Source: Natronobacterium haloterrestre
GTDB lineage: Archaea; Halobacteriota; Halobacteria; Halobacteriales; Natrialbaceae
Direction: 5' to 3'
DNA: 64,000 bases
NCBI RefSeq assembly: GCF_900112205.1
Contig: NZ_FOKW01000003.1
Location: forward strand, 1 to 64,000
This document shows positions 1 through 8,584 of this stretch, one piece after another. The notes beneath the pieces are model-generated. The model made no database searches. It worked only from the letters and a program-made list of their open reading frames with translations, and had not been told where the DNA came from. The position numbers were made by a program, and so were the translations under genes. Within the stretch, counting starts at the first letter, position 1, and the number at the start of each line of letters is the position of its first letter.

Positions 1-78
1 GCACAGAAGATCCATCAAGAACGCCAAATCTTACAGGAAGAGCTTGCGACCGTCATGCAACCGACTGCGGAGGCCTAA
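1..78 (+). CDS. C-terminal end of an upstream provirus gene (partial)
   Basis: Reading from base 1 in frame 1 gives 25 residues ending at TAA (76-78), rich in Gln, Glu and Leu, as in the end of a helical or coiled-coil segment. The start lies outside the window. In betapleolipoviruses a replication-associated gene precedes the structural block, so this could be its tail, but 25 residues are too few to tell. Confidence 0.45.
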   Translation, partial: AQKIHQERQILQEELATVMQPTAEA

Positions 79-243
79 AGTGAAGACGAATACTCAATAT
101 CGTAACCATCCAGATCTGCATCCTCTAAATCGATCTGAGCGGGAGAGAAAGCGTCTCCAAAGGGCAGATCAGTGTCTTTGCGGGCCATCTAATGGAAAGA
201 GCTCTCACGTAACTATTGATAAAAGAACCGTTATTACCAACGA

Positions 244-257
244 GCAATTTAAATGCC
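244..257 (+). promoter_or_regulatory. TATA-like box of the AbrB-like gene
   Basis: An AT-rich AATTTAAAT element at 246-254 lies about 27 bp before the ATG at 279. That is the haloarchaeal spacing for a leaderless transcript starting at or next to the start codon. A TTACCAA heptamer (234-240) sits just upstream, where BRE or an operator would lie. Confidence 0.45.
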
Positions 258-278
258 CAAATCTGAGAATCCTGATCA

Positions 279-485
279 ATGACACAGACCCAACAACAAG
301 ATGGCGAGCTTCGGGCCCTCGATCGGAGATCAGTCTCAATTACCAACAGTGGATCCGCTCGGCTTACCATTCCGCAAGCGAGCGATCTGGGACTCATTGG
401 AAATCCAGACTTGACGGCCGTTGTTGAGGTCCGAGAAATATCTAATGACGAAATCATCGTAATAGGACGTATCTCGCTCGATTAG
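279..485 (+). CDS. AbrB/SpoVT-like small DNA-binding protein
   Basis: This 68-residue protein has the layout of a swapped-hairpin AbrB domain: a strand with SVSITNSGSARLTIP (about residues 18-32), a DLGL turn, then a valine-rich strand ending EIIVIGRI. Proteins of this type are small dimeric regulators or antitoxin parts. The ATG at 279 fits the TATA box 27 bp upstream, implying a leaderless mRNA. It is the first complete gene before the structural block, so regulation of virion genes is plausible but inferred. A TTACCAA heptamer (340-346) lies inside the gene, in frame as Ile-Thr-Asn. Confidence 0.55.
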   Translation: MTQTQQQDGELRALDRRSVSITNSGSARLTIPQASDLGLIGNPDLTAVVEVREISNDEIIVIGRISLD

Positions 486-511
486 TCCGTATTCCATCTA
501 GTTCCACATTA

Positions 512-535
512 TGGTATATTTCTGATTAATAACTA
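512..535 (+). promoter_or_regulatory. Candidate promoter of the structural gene block
   Basis: The 76-bp gap before the four-helix membrane protein holds two AT-rich elements in a GC-rich background: GTATATTT (about 514-521) and GATTAATAAC (about 524-533). The second lies some 30 bp upstream of the ATG at 562. The following genes are closely packed or overlap, so this may drive the whole virion block. Confidence 0.4.
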
Positions 536-561
536 TCTTCGGGACGTAGCTGCGCCCGGAT

Positions 562-951
562 ATGCGTAATCAGATCGATACGGTCGACCTGGGAGCGCTA
601 ATCGCGCTTCCGATCGCGGCTGGCATGGAACTAGGCGTATGGAGCCTTGAACTCAACGTTTTCGGAGGGTTTGATATCTCCAAAACCCTTATCGAGCTTG
701 GAGGTGCGGAGATCACACTCCCGTTCCTCGTTGCGATCGCGAGTATCATCGCCCTCGTAGCTCAAGGCCAGGTCTCACAAGACGACTATCAGGATGAAGA
801 GTGGTACGTCATCGCTGGTAGCATGGCTGTACTCCCGCTCTATGTCTTTGTGCCGGCCTTCAATGAACTCGTCACAATGGCGGACGCGATCCCATTCGTC
901 CTGTGGGTGGCCCTGAGCGGTGTGAGTGTCTACATCTCGTATAAGGGGTGA
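562..951 (+). CDS. Four-helix membrane protein (pleolipovirus VP3-like)
   Basis: The 129-residue protein has four hydrophobic segments at about residues 10-29, 51-68, 82-100 and 110-126, joined by short loops. The middle loop (about 70-81, QVSQDDYQDEE) is acidic. No enzyme motif is visible. The major internal membrane protein VP3 of pleolipoviruses has this size, topology and position just before the spike genes, so a role as the structural protein lining the virion membrane is inferred. Its stop codon overlaps the Shine-Dalgarno region of the next gene, pointing to coupled translation. Confidence 0.6.
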   Translation: MRNQIDTVDLGALIALPIAAGMELGVWSLELNVFGGFDISKTLIELGGAEITLPFLVAIASIIALVAQGQVSQDDYQDEEWYVIAGSMAVLPLYVFVPAFNELVTMADAIPFVLWVALSGVSVYISYKG

Positions 952-956
952 TCTCG

Positions 957-1727
957 ATGATTAACAGGCAACGACTGACGGCCGCGCTACTGGCGCTAGT
1001 CGTACTCGCATCAGGACTCAGTGCGTTCGCTGGACCGGCCGCAGCTGCCACATACTCAGACGGCGACGAAGCGATCGCCGTCATTGTCGAGTGGGACGAC
1101 GTCGAGGTCTCAGACGGCGATACCGCTGACATCCAACTAGAGCACATCACAACCGGAGACGCCGACACTGTGACTGTGACCGTCCGTGACGCGACCGGCG
1201 AGGACACGTACTGGATCAACTACGACGATCTCAGTATCGATCCCGCCGACGCAGAGGACGTCGATATCTCGCTGGTTGATGATATATTAGGCGTCATTGT
1301 GGAGGATTTCAGTGTCTCGTACGACGGATCCGAGACGCTCGAAGTAGCCGACAATGAAGGGATTGAAACCAATCTAACGGCGATCGATGCGGCCGACGCT
1401 CCGCTTGAGGTCGACGTGGCCGTCTACGACGGTGAGACCCTACTCAACTCGACGACAGTCGATGTATCGGGCGGAGAGACAGTATACGCTGATATCGATC
1501 CTGTCGATCTGGAGGGTGATACTGCCAACGTCACGGTCCAGATCGACAACGTTTTCGTCGATAGTGGATCCGACGGGGCGTATCCCGAGCTTAACGCGTT
1601 TAGCGCAGAGATCATCGACGACGGTGGAGCCGGTGGTGGCTCCGACGGTGGGACCGACGATCAGACGATGTGGATCATCGGTGGCGCGATCGCCCTTCTG
1701 GGCGCACTGCTGCTGATGAACGACTAA
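957..1727 (+). CDS. Exported, C-terminally anchored surface protein (candidate second spike protein)
   Basis: This 256-residue protein has a Sec-type signal (Arg/Gln start, hydrophobic core, AGPAAAA near residue 30), an acidic body rich in Asp, Val and Thr typical of beta-sandwich surface domains, a Gly/Ser linker (about 220-232) and a C-terminal helix (about 236-252). ATG 957 is chosen over an in-frame GTG at 948 because GGGGTGATC, complementary to the 16S tail, lies 4-5 nt upstream of 957. No catalytic motif was recognised. It sits between the VP3-like and spike-like genes; some pleolipoviruses (HGPV-1, His2) have two spike proteins, so a second spike subunit is a reasonable inference. Confidence 0.55.
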   Translation: MINRQRLTAALLALVVLASGLSAFAGPAAAATYSDGDEAIAVIVEWDDVEVSDGDTADIQLEHITTGDADTVTVTVRDATGEDTYWINYDDLSIDPADAEDVDISLVDDILGVIVEDFSVSYDGSETLEVADNEGIETNLTAIDAADAPLEVDVAVYDGETLLNSTTVDVSGGETVYADIDPVDLEGDTANVTVQIDNVFVDSGSDGAYPELNAFSAEIIDDGGAGGGSDGGTDDQTMWIIGGAIALLGALLLMND

Positions 1728-1746
1728 TACCTAACTTACCAAATTT

Positions 1747-3627
1747 ATGAGTGACACCGACACGAGAGACAGAGATACAGGTTACCAACCGACCGTAACC
1801 CGGCGCGGCGCTCTTCGGCTCGGAGCCGGAGCCGTAACGGCCAGCGCGATCGGTGGGACGTACGCGATCCAACAGACTCGGGCCGTTGCCCCGATCGTTG
1901 CTGCGGCTGCGATTCAGGGAGGGATTACGGCCGTGACTGGTGCATCAGTCGCCGGATATCGATATCTCTCGGCCGACGAAGACGAGGTCGATGTGGCAGA
2001 GGTGCAAGAGGATACTGTCCAACAGTCGACGTGGGAGCAAGCCACCACCCTCAATCGCGGCCGTGAGGATTTCGTCGACGAACTCCGATATGACTATGGT
2101 CTCGACCGAGCCGTCGACACAATCCAAACAGCACACGGATCCTCGATGTTCAGTGCTGTTGAGACTGAAATCGCCCGGAGTCGTGTTGACGGAGAAGATC
2201 AAGCAACTGCTGAAGAATCGGCTCGAGACGAACTAAATCGTTATACTGCAACGGCGATCTGGAATAATATCAGCCGGTGGAACGGCTGGTTCCACGCTGG
2301 CGCAGAAATCATCAAGTATTCCGTTACGGACGACGGCGTGCTAACGCCTTCGAGCGGGAGTTTCGATACGCTCTCAAACGCCCGTACGGATGCTGACCCA
2401 GCACAGGTCGACCCGATCGTCGAGACCGAATCTGGAGACATCTACGTGTGGTCCGATCCCCTTGATGGGCCTAACGTAGATCTCCCAGATTGGATGGATA
2501 TCAGTCAGATCGACGAGGAAGAGGTCGATGTCGACGATCTCCATGTCACCCGCTACGCCGTCGACGGCACAGTCGTTGACGTCATCAACGATCAGGCCAC
2601 CGACCACAATCTGATTGCCGATCATCCCGATCACGGCACCGAGACCGTCGCAGAACCGTCGCTATACGCAGATTTGATCGACACAACATGGACACTCAGA
2701 GACGATATATCGGCCGATCTGAGTACTACTGTTGACTCTATTTACCAACAGTTCGATATCGGTGAGCGAGACCCCAGCGACATCATCTCCAACCAAGAGA
2801 TCCTCCAACAGTTCGACCCCAGTGACGGGCTCTCGGAGCAGTCGGCCGTTGCGGCACTCGTCGCCCGGGGGTATGCGCTCCCCTCCGATCTTGAGGAGAC
2901 GGTCACAATCACCCACAACGATCTCGAGGGTGAGACATCGGGCTACCTGTTCCTCGATGCGGGTGAGCAAATAAATGCGGTCGCAGGCACCACAATCAGC
3001 GCCAATCAGTATGAGATGGGGCACATCGTCTACGAGAGCGCTGTCGACGGCTCGATCCAATCTGAGTCGCTCTCCGGAGACTACCCGCTCGACATCGTCG
3101 AGTACAGCGGCGAACAACGGCACTCTGTCGACTATACGACGGTCGACGAGGTAACATCTCCGTCGTACATCGTGATCAGAGAGACGCACGAAATTCTCGA
3201 GAACCCCGGAGAGTACTCAGCGGTCCTCCGCGCAGTCGATGGAGACGGTGCTGAGGCGATGATATCGCTCGAGGATGTTACCGAGTACACCGGTGATCAT
3301 TACGACTCAGAGGTGTCTGATGGCGAATATCAGGCAGAGATCCCCGACAATCTCGACGCTTACGACTACGGTATCGATACGGTCGAAATCGTCGAAGGAC
3401 TGCAGTTCGACGACCGCTCCGAACGACACATCAGTAATCCGACCGACCCCGACGAAACTCGTGACCGGGTCGAATCCAACAACGAAGCGTGGGAGCGGAT
3501 CGAGGAAAAACTCGACGATCTCGTAGGTGGAGCTGGCGGTGGTGGATCAGGTAGCGACTGGACGCTCTATGCGGCTCTCGTAGCCGCTGGTGGAGCATTG
3601 GCTGCGATCCTGGCAGGTGATAACTGA
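1747..3627 (+). CDS. Candidate pleolipovirus spike (envelope) protein with Tat signal
   Basis: The 626-residue protein begins with a twin-arginine signal (TRRGALRLGAG, RR at 19-20) and a long Ala/Gly/Ile-rich hydrophobic stretch. A large acidic ectodomain follows, then a charged helical segment (about 570-594), a Gly/Ser linker and a C-terminal membrane helix (about 604-623). Spike proteins of haloarchaeal pleomorphic viruses have this plan: an exported ectodomain, a coiled coil next to the membrane and a C-terminal anchor. I recall an envelope-protein N-terminal family of similar style in haloarchaea, but did not search. ATG 1747 follows a TTACCAA heptamer by 4 bp. The stop overlaps the start of the next small gene (TGATG). 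Confidence 0.65.
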   Translation: MSDTDTRDRDTGYQPTVTRRGALRLGAGAVTASAIGGTYAIQQTRAVAPIVAAAAIQGGITAVTGASVAGYRYLSADEDEVDVAEVQEDTVQQSTWEQATTLNRGREDFVDELRYDYGLDRAVDTIQTAHGSSMFSAVETEIARSRVDGEDQATAEESARDELNRYTATAIWNNISRWNGWFHAGAEIIKYSVTDDGVLTPSSGSFDTLSNARTDADPAQVDPIVETESGDIYVWSDPLDGPNVDLPDWMDISQIDEEEVDVDDLHVTRYAVDGTVVDVINDQATDHNLIADHPDHGTETVAEPSLYADLIDTTWTLRDDISADLSTTVDSIYQQFDIGERDPSDIISNQEILQQFDPSDGLSEQSAVAALVARGYALPSDLEETVTITHNDLEGETSGYLFLDAGEQINAVAGTTISANQYEMGHIVYESAVDGSIQSESLSGDYPLDIVEYSGEQRHSVDYTTVDEVTSPSYIVIRETHEILENPGEYSAVLRAVDGDGAEAMISLEDVTEYTGDHYDSEVSDGEYQAEIPDNLDAYDYGIDTVEIVEGLQFDDRSERHISNPTDPDETRDRVESNNEAWERIEEKLDDLVGGAGGGGSGSDWTLYAALVAAGGALAAILAGDN

Positions 3628-3761
3628 TGGTGGCTCCCCTACTCGCGGGCCCACTCATCCGGCTCCTCGTGCTGGGTGTGGTTCTCGCGGGGGCCGTGAT
3701 CCTAGTGCCGGGACTCCTCGAGGGTGTGATCGAGATAGTCGTCGATGCGTTCGCGTTCTAG
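3627..3761 (+). CDS. 44-residue single-helix membrane peptide
   Basis: A short frame starts at ATG 3627, overlapping the spike stop in TGATG, and ends at TAG 3759-3761. It encodes 44 residues with one strongly hydrophobic helix (about 10-31) and a short C-terminal segment with three acidic residues. Translational coupling to the spike gene, the clean helix and a position between spike and large membrane protein, where pleolipoviruses often carry a tiny membrane gene, support it as real. Function is unknown; a chaperone or partner of the spike is possible. Confidence 0.6.
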   Translation: MVAPLLAGPLIRLLVLGVVLAGAVILVPGLLEGVIEIVVDAFAF

Positions 3762-3788
3762 TAGTCGATTATCGATTTTCAACAAATT

Positions 3789-5255
3789 ATGACTCAAACA
3801 CATAGACGACGTTGGATACCAACGACCAGCAGTATCGCTCACTATACATTGGTAATCGCGCTGATCGGGACGCTAACCCTGGGGGTTGGAGTTGCCGATC
3901 CAGTCTCCGCACAGCAAAATGAGACGGTTACCAATGAGACAGCAACAGACGATACTCCTGACGAACTGATTTACCAATTCGAGTCAGGGGCTGAACTGCA
4001 AAGTGTTACCTACGACAACGGGACCGCGTATATCCAACTCGCGTCCCCCGATCGGCCGACCACAGTCGCGATCGGCGAGGGTGCGCTCGAAGAAAGCGGC
4101 TCGTTCAATTTCAAGACTATCAGGCTTCGATCCGAAGAGGAGCGGCTCGTAACGCTCGATGTACGAGACCAGGCAGTGGTGATCACGTCGGGAGATGATG
4201 GCTACTATCACGAGGGTGATGTTGGCGTCTCGGTCGTTGACCGGCCGACCAACGAGCTCATCCAGATCGGAGCGCTCTCCGGCGTGGTTGGCTCGATTAT
4301 CGCTCTCGCGCTCGTAATCGGCCAACTCCGCCGGCGGCACTCCAACACCTACGAAGAGCTATACAGCGATCGTAGGGTCAAGATCGAGGAGGACCCGGTC
4401 GAAGGGATCTACGAGTGGCTGCTGCGAGCGCTCAAGAACACAGCCGAGAGTAAGCTGCGTATCGCACTCGTCGGCGCTCTCGTGCTCGTGTTCGTGGGGA
4501 TGGCCGCCGGCACCGTCCCAACACCGGGCGAGATTTGGAGCGGTCTCAGCGACACTCAGCGGCTCCTCGTCGCCGGCTCGCTCGGTGCGTCTGTGGTCGC
4601 TCTTGGACCCGTCTATTTGCTCGTTAAGCGGATCTGGGATCCCGACCGGGAGTTTGTTCTCGATCTCGACAGTAAGGACGTCTACCGGGCGGCTGACGGC
4701 GATAAGTCCGGCTCGGTCGCTACCTACAGCGCGCCACCGGAGCGGATAGACGATCTCGAGGTCGACGGCCAGTTGACGACGCTGTCGACGCCCGGCGGCC
4801 GCTGTCACCTCGTTCGGGGGATGGATCCCGAAGCCAATGAGGCGGAGGGCAACCCGCCGTATCTCCACGATGACCGCGAGGTGAGCATTGAGGCCGACCG
4901 GATCGAAGCTAACCGGCAGACGCTCACCGATCTCGCGCAGATCGGCAGGGACCTGATCGCGGCAATGTCTACGTTCCGCGTGACGGCTGACGCGGCCGCA
5001 GTGCGTGATATCGACGCGAATATCCGGCATACCCTGAGCGCCGGGGGTGACTCACTCGAGGACGTCCTCCAGCAAGCTGTCGAGGGCACCCGGTACGAAG
5101 GGACGTATCAGCCGGATCCGGGCGACAAAGACGTCGAGGAACCGGATTCTCCGGACGCAAACCCCACCCCTGACGGGGAAAAGACCGGATCCTCCGAAGG
5201 TGGGCCAGCGGTCGATGCCGATAGTGGCGGATCAACCGGAGGTGAGCCGGCGTGA
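3789..5255 (+). CDS. Large virion membrane protein candidate (pleolipovirus ORF7-like position)
   Basis: The 488-residue protein has an N-terminal signal or anchor (about 17-41, ending VADPVSAQQ), a beta-rich external region with N-glycosylation-type Asn-x-Thr sites, a membrane helix at about 155-176, a charged loop, two further helices (about 222-244 and 261-283) and a long acidic cytoplasmic tail that turns Pro/Gly/Ser-rich after residue 440. No enzyme motif was seen. Its place between the spike and the NTPase matches a conserved membrane gene of pleolipoviruses. Three TTACCAA heptamers (3849, 3928, 3971) lie in its first 190 bp, and CGTTGG-ATA-CCAACG (3811-3825) is a perfect inverted repeat containing a variant of the heptamer. 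Confidence 0.55.
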   Translation: MTQTHRRRWIPTTSSIAHYTLVIALIGTLTLGVGVADPVSAQQNETVTNETATDDTPDELIYQFESGAELQSVTYDNGTAYIQLASPDRPTTVAIGEGALEESGSFNFKTIRLRSEEERLVTLDVRDQAVVITSGDDGYYHEGDVGVSVVDRPTNELIQIGALSGVVGSIIALALVIGQLRRRHSNTYEELYSDRRVKIEEDPVEGIYEWLLRALKNTAESKLRIALVGALVLVFVGMAAGTVPTPGEIWSGLSDTQRLLVAGSLGASVVALGPVYLLVKRIWDPDREFVLDLDSKDVYRAADGDKSGSVATYSAPPERIDDLEVDGQLTTLSTPGGRCHLVRGMDPEANEAEGNPPYLHDDREVSIEADRIEANRQTLTDLAQIGRDLIAAMSTFRVTADAAAVRDIDANIRHTLSAGGDSLEDVLQQAVEGTRYEGTYQPDPGDKDVEEPDSPDANPTPDGEKTGSSEGGPAVDADSGGSTGGEPA

Positions 5256-6364
5256 GCGAGGGCTACAAAGCGGCCGAATTGAGCGACAAGCTCCGGGAAG
5301 GAGAGGTCAACGCAAACCTCGAAAGCGTACTATCGGACGACCCCGGAGTCGGCGACGTGCTCTTAGCGTGCGAGCGAGCGGATCTCGATAAGGAGAGTCC
5401 GCTATACGAGATGCTTGCCCGGCAGACGTCGACCGACGCGCTTCGCGACGCCCGCCGGAGTGGCGACGTCGCGACGATGAATACGGCGACGGGTCTGTCC
5501 GAGACGCGCCGGGAAGCGACAGGCTACGATATGCTCGTCTCAGCGCTCAAACCGGCCGCTCAACAGCTTCTAATCAAGGGTCCGAAAGGCTCCGGCAAGA
5601 CGACGAAAGCGCTCGATCTCGCGCGCCACCTCCACACCGAGTTTGACGGCGATCTCTCGGTGCTTACCAATATCAGAGGGCCCGACGAGCACGACGACGT
5701 CGAGTATGCCGACACTCTGAGCGGGATGCTCGAGTGGGTCCGCGACACGGACGGGGAGAAATTGGTAATCGGCGACGAGTGGTCGTCGACGGTTAACGCT
5801 CACGCTCACGGCGGCGGGGAGGTCCGAGCGAGCTTCAGCCGGTTCATCAACGCGCTCCGCAAGGGGGAGGGCGGCTCTACTCGCCTAATCGTGATCGGGC
5901 ACGAGCACGACACGGACATCGCCGCGATCGTCCGCAATCAGTCGGATGTCGTCCTCGAGGCGGACGGCAAGGTCGACGAGGGTCTGATCGACTGTGCGAC
6001 TGTGTACGAGGGCTGGACGGACTACCAGCGCGGCGAGCCCTGGATCAAAATCCGAGGGATGCGCGACGTGCCGGAGTCGTCCGCGTGGGGTGCTGATACC
6101 AACTACTTCGCGACGTTCGAGCTCGATCTCGACAACCCCGCGAAGCAGATCCGGAAGGGGAAGCTCATCGAGGACTGGGAGCAGTACCAGGATGACGAGG
6201 ACGCCGATGACGCCGGTAACTCGGCCAAGGATTACCGGAGCTGCCGGGGCGAGAAAACCGACGCTACAGACTGCGGAGCGACTGTTAAGCACGAGTCCGG
6301 ATACTGTCACGCCCATCGGTCACAGTGGGACGGCGAGCCGGATCCGCGACTCGAGGAGGACTGA
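5252..6364 (+). CDS. P-loop NTPase (pleolipovirus VP8-like)
   Basis: The 370-residue protein has a Walker A motif GPKGSGKTT (110-118), a Walker B motif LVIGDE (171-176) and a strand RLIVIGHEHD (about 211-220) resembling sensor 1. A Cys/His-rich tail with three cysteines and two histidines (about 328-355) may bind zinc. It lacks membrane helices. The GTG start at 5252 overlaps the previous stop and is preceded by GGAGGTGA at 5238-5245, an unusually strong ribosome site that decides the start. Pleolipoviruses carry one conserved NTPase (VP8) after the membrane proteins; a role in assembly or DNA handling is inferred. Confidence 0.65.
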   Translation: MSEGYKAAELSDKLREGEVNANLESVLSDDPGVGDVLLACERADLDKESPLYEMLARQTSTDALRDARRSGDVATMNTATGLSETRREATGYDMLVSALKPAAQQLLIKGPKGSGKTTKALDLARHLHTEFDGDLSVLTNIRGPDEHDDVEYADTLSGMLEWVRDTDGEKLVIGDEWSSTVNAHAHGGGEVRASFSRFINALRKGEGGSTRLIVIGHEHDTDIAAIVRNQSDVVLEADGKVDEGLIDCATVYEGWTDYQRGEPWIKIRGMRDVPESSAWGADTNYFATFELDLDNPAKQIRKGKLIEDWEQYQDDEDADDAGNSAKDYRSCRGEKTDATDCGATVKHESGYCHAHRSQWDGEPDPRLEED

Positions 6365-6372
6365 TTACCAAT

Positions 6373-7272
6373 ATGGCAAGCATACAGACTAAGACGATCA
6401 ACGGATACGGGCCGTACAGCTATCGAGTTACCTACGACGGCGACGAACAGCATTGGGAGTATCTCGGCAAAGCTGGCGAGGTCGACGCTACCAACGACGA
6501 CGGCGAGCCCGACCTCGAGGACCTGGATCCAGCCGAAGCCGGGCAAATGATGGCGCGCGGAGAGATCGGTTCCGAGCCGGTCGAGGACGTCGCCGAGGAC
6601 GGCGGGTATAGCGCTCGAGACGTTGAGTCCGTCGAGTTTGGCGACCGCGAGTCGGCTAACGCCGTCCGCGACGAGATCCCGGACGAACACCTCGCCGAGT
6701 CGGACGATCAGCGGACTAAGACGATCGAGCTCTCGCCGGAGGCTACTCGAGCGACCCGGACGCGCGTCACCGGCGAGGCGGCCGACTCTCGAGCCTATCT
6801 CGCGGACCAACACGGACAGGCAGAGCTCACAGACGCCGAGAAGAGGAGATTAGACTTCACTCGCACCAACGTGATGCACGCCCGGAGCGCCAAGGCGATC
6901 CTCCAGGGCGAGGGCGTCGACGACTGGACGGCGCACTACGATCCGGAGCTCACAGTCGACGAGCACCGGGGCGTCGCGGAGCGCGCTCGGCGCGACGATC
7001 GCGGCCAGCGGATGGACCACGAGGAGCGAGAGGGCGCGCAGGCTAAGCGGCACGCCGAGGCTTTCCGGGCGGCCCAGGGCCAGATGGAGAAGCGCGCTCG
7101 AGAAGCCTGTGAGGACGGCCACGACGAAGCCTGTGACGAACTCCGGGATCTCGGATGGACCGACGAGGAGATCGAGCAGCTCGAGCGCTACTCGAGAGAC
7201 GCCGAGGACTTTGCTCGGAATATGAACGACGAGCGAAAATCTGCGGGCGTGAGTGCCGCAGCAGGCGACTAA
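6373..7272 (+). CDS. Provirus protein with conserved N-terminal module (paralogue A)
   Basis: This 299-residue protein opens with a compact domain (about residues 1-38) built around KTINGYGPYSYRVTY and HWEYLGKAG, predicted as short beta strands rich in aromatics. The rest is acidic and helical with many Arg/Glu pairs, including a coiled-coil-like region at about 220-290 with a pair of cysteines. About 84 percent of the first 38 residues are shared with the next gene, so the two arose by tandem duplication, while the tails differ completely. A TTACCAA heptamer sits 1 bp before ATG 6373. I do not recognise the family; the module may bind nucleic acid (guess). Confidence 0.5.
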   Translation: MASIQTKTINGYGPYSYRVTYDGDEQHWEYLGKAGEVDATNDDGEPDLEDLDPAEAGQMMARGEIGSEPVEDVAEDGGYSARDVESVEFGDRESANAVRDEIPDEHLAESDDQRTKTIELSPEATRATRTRVTGEAADSRAYLADQHGQAELTDAEKRRLDFTRTNVMHARSAKAILQGEGVDDWTAHYDPELTVDEHRGVAERARRDDRGQRMDHEEREGAQAKRHAEAFRAAQGQMEKRAREACEDGHDEACDELRDLGWTDEEIEQLERYSRDAEDFARNMNDERKSAGVSAAAGD

Positions 7273-7284
7273 CGGAGGATGACG

Positions 7285-8196
7285 ATGGCGAGTATCCAAA
7301 CCAAGACGATCAACGGGGCGGGCCCATACGCCTACCGAGTGACCTACGAGGGCGGCTCGCATCACTGGGAGTATCTCGGCAAAGCCGGCGAGGTCGACAT
7401 TGGTAACATCGACGACGAGCCGGCGGCCGATCCCGAGCCGGTCGACGTTGGTAATCTGACGGTCGACGATATGCCGCCCGCGCCGTGCGATATCCCACCG
7501 TTCGAGGATCTCTCAGTCGACGAGTTAGTAACTCTGAGCCAGCTGATGGCTGAGAGCGATCGCGACGAGTGGGACGACGAGCACGAGCTGCTCGAGCGCG
7601 CGATACACGAGCGGATCCGCGAGACGGTCAACGTCGACGACCTCGAGCCGGCCGTCCGTCACTATGTCGACCGGATGGATCCCGACCGCGAGCTGTCGCT
7701 ACGGGCGTCTCGAGCCGATGTCTCGCTCGCTCCCGACGAGGCGCTCCGAGGCGTCGCGACCGATCCGGAGATCCGGCCGGGCGATATCGAGCGCTGGGAC
7801 GAGGACGAGGAGCTCCTCGCGGAGGATCTGGCGCGGGCGATCGACCGCGACGCGCTCGAGGACCGGATCAGCGACGCCGAGGAGGCCGGAGTCCTCGAGC
7901 CCGATCCCCAGGGTGAGCGTCCCACAGACGCCGAGGAGCCGACTCTCGTCGACGATCGTGACCGCCAGGGACAACTCGACGTCGGCGACGCGGCCGCCAG
8001 GACGGTCGGCCGGGAGGGGCAGAGCACGCAAGGCGCGTCTGAGCGGTTTGCTGACGACCGCGATGCCCGCGCCGTTAGCGATGAGCCGGAGTACCAAGAC
8101 GCTAAGCTCACGCCAGAGACGGACGAGATAGACGGTCAGCAATCGCTCAGCGGCGGAGAGGCGGCCGTCGAGAAAGATCCGGAGTGGCAGGATTAG
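7285..8196 (+). CDS. Provirus protein with conserved N-terminal module (paralogue B)
   Basis: This 303-residue protein starts with the same 38-residue module as the preceding gene (KTINGAGPYAYRVTY, HWEYLGKAG), followed by a long, very acidic, probably helical or disordered tail. ATG 7285 is preferred over ATG 7279 because GGAGG at 7274-7278 lies 6 nt before it and would abut the earlier one. A 12-bp gap after paralogue A and the strong ribosome site suggest co-transcription. Two TTGGTAA heptamers (7400, 7448) lie just after the module-coding part. No function can be assigned. Confidence 0.5.
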   Translation: MASIQTKTINGAGPYAYRVTYEGGSHHWEYLGKAGEVDIGNIDDEPAADPEPVDVGNLTVDDMPPAPCDIPPFEDLSVDELVTLSQLMAESDRDEWDDEHELLERAIHERIRETVNVDDLEPAVRHYVDRMDPDRELSLRASRADVSLAPDEALRGVATDPEIRPGDIERWDEDEELLAEDLARAIDRDALEDRISDAEEAGVLEPDPQGERPTDAEEPTLVDDRDRQGQLDVGDAAARTVGREGQSTQGASERFADDRDARAVSDEPEYQDAKLTPETDEIDGQQSLSGGEAAVEKDPEWQD

Positions 8197-8236
8197 CGTG
8201 GGATTGATGTATTGACCCGGCGATAGACCGGTAACG

Positions 8237-8584
8237 ATGTGGGAGGATCCGTTTCCGGTTAAGCCAGATACCAACGAGTACCAGGCGCTCAGTTTTCTCG
8301 TCACGCACCGTGAGTACGGATTCACCCCCGACGTGATCGCAGAGCAGACCGAGATCAGCGAGTCGAGCGCGTCGAACACGATGGAACGCCTCTTCGAGAA
8401 AGAGCTCGTCGAACGGTCGGACGGTGCCTACTACGTCGACCCAGACCGAGCAGATAAGCTAAAGTACCGGCTCGAATCGCTCGATTCAGCCGTTCAATTC
8501 TTCGAATCCGCGCCCAGCGACGACGCCTACACCAAGGAAGGGTGGGAAGACGAACTTCCGAGTATCGACACAACCGAGAATTGA
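8237..8584 (+). CDS. Winged-helix (MarR-like) protein, antitoxin-style
   Basis: The 115-residue protein has a winged-helix core: helix 1 with ALSFLVTHREYGFTP, a recognition-helix region EISESSASNTMERL (about 46-59) and a wing ending GAYYVDP (about 70-76), then a charged C-terminal helix. Haloarchaea have many such small MarR-like proteins next to MazF/PemK-type toxins; no toxin follows here, so it may be an orphan regulator. Its stop codon lies inside the first copy of the 49-bp tandem repeat, so the repeat begins at the end of this gene. Binding of this protein to the repeat is possible but untested. Confidence 0.55.
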   Translation: MWEDPFPVKPDTNEYQALSFLVTHREYGFTPDVIAEQTEISESSASNTMERLFEKELVERSDGAYYVDPDRADKLKYRLESLDSAVQFFESAPSDDAYTKEGWEDELPSIDTTEN

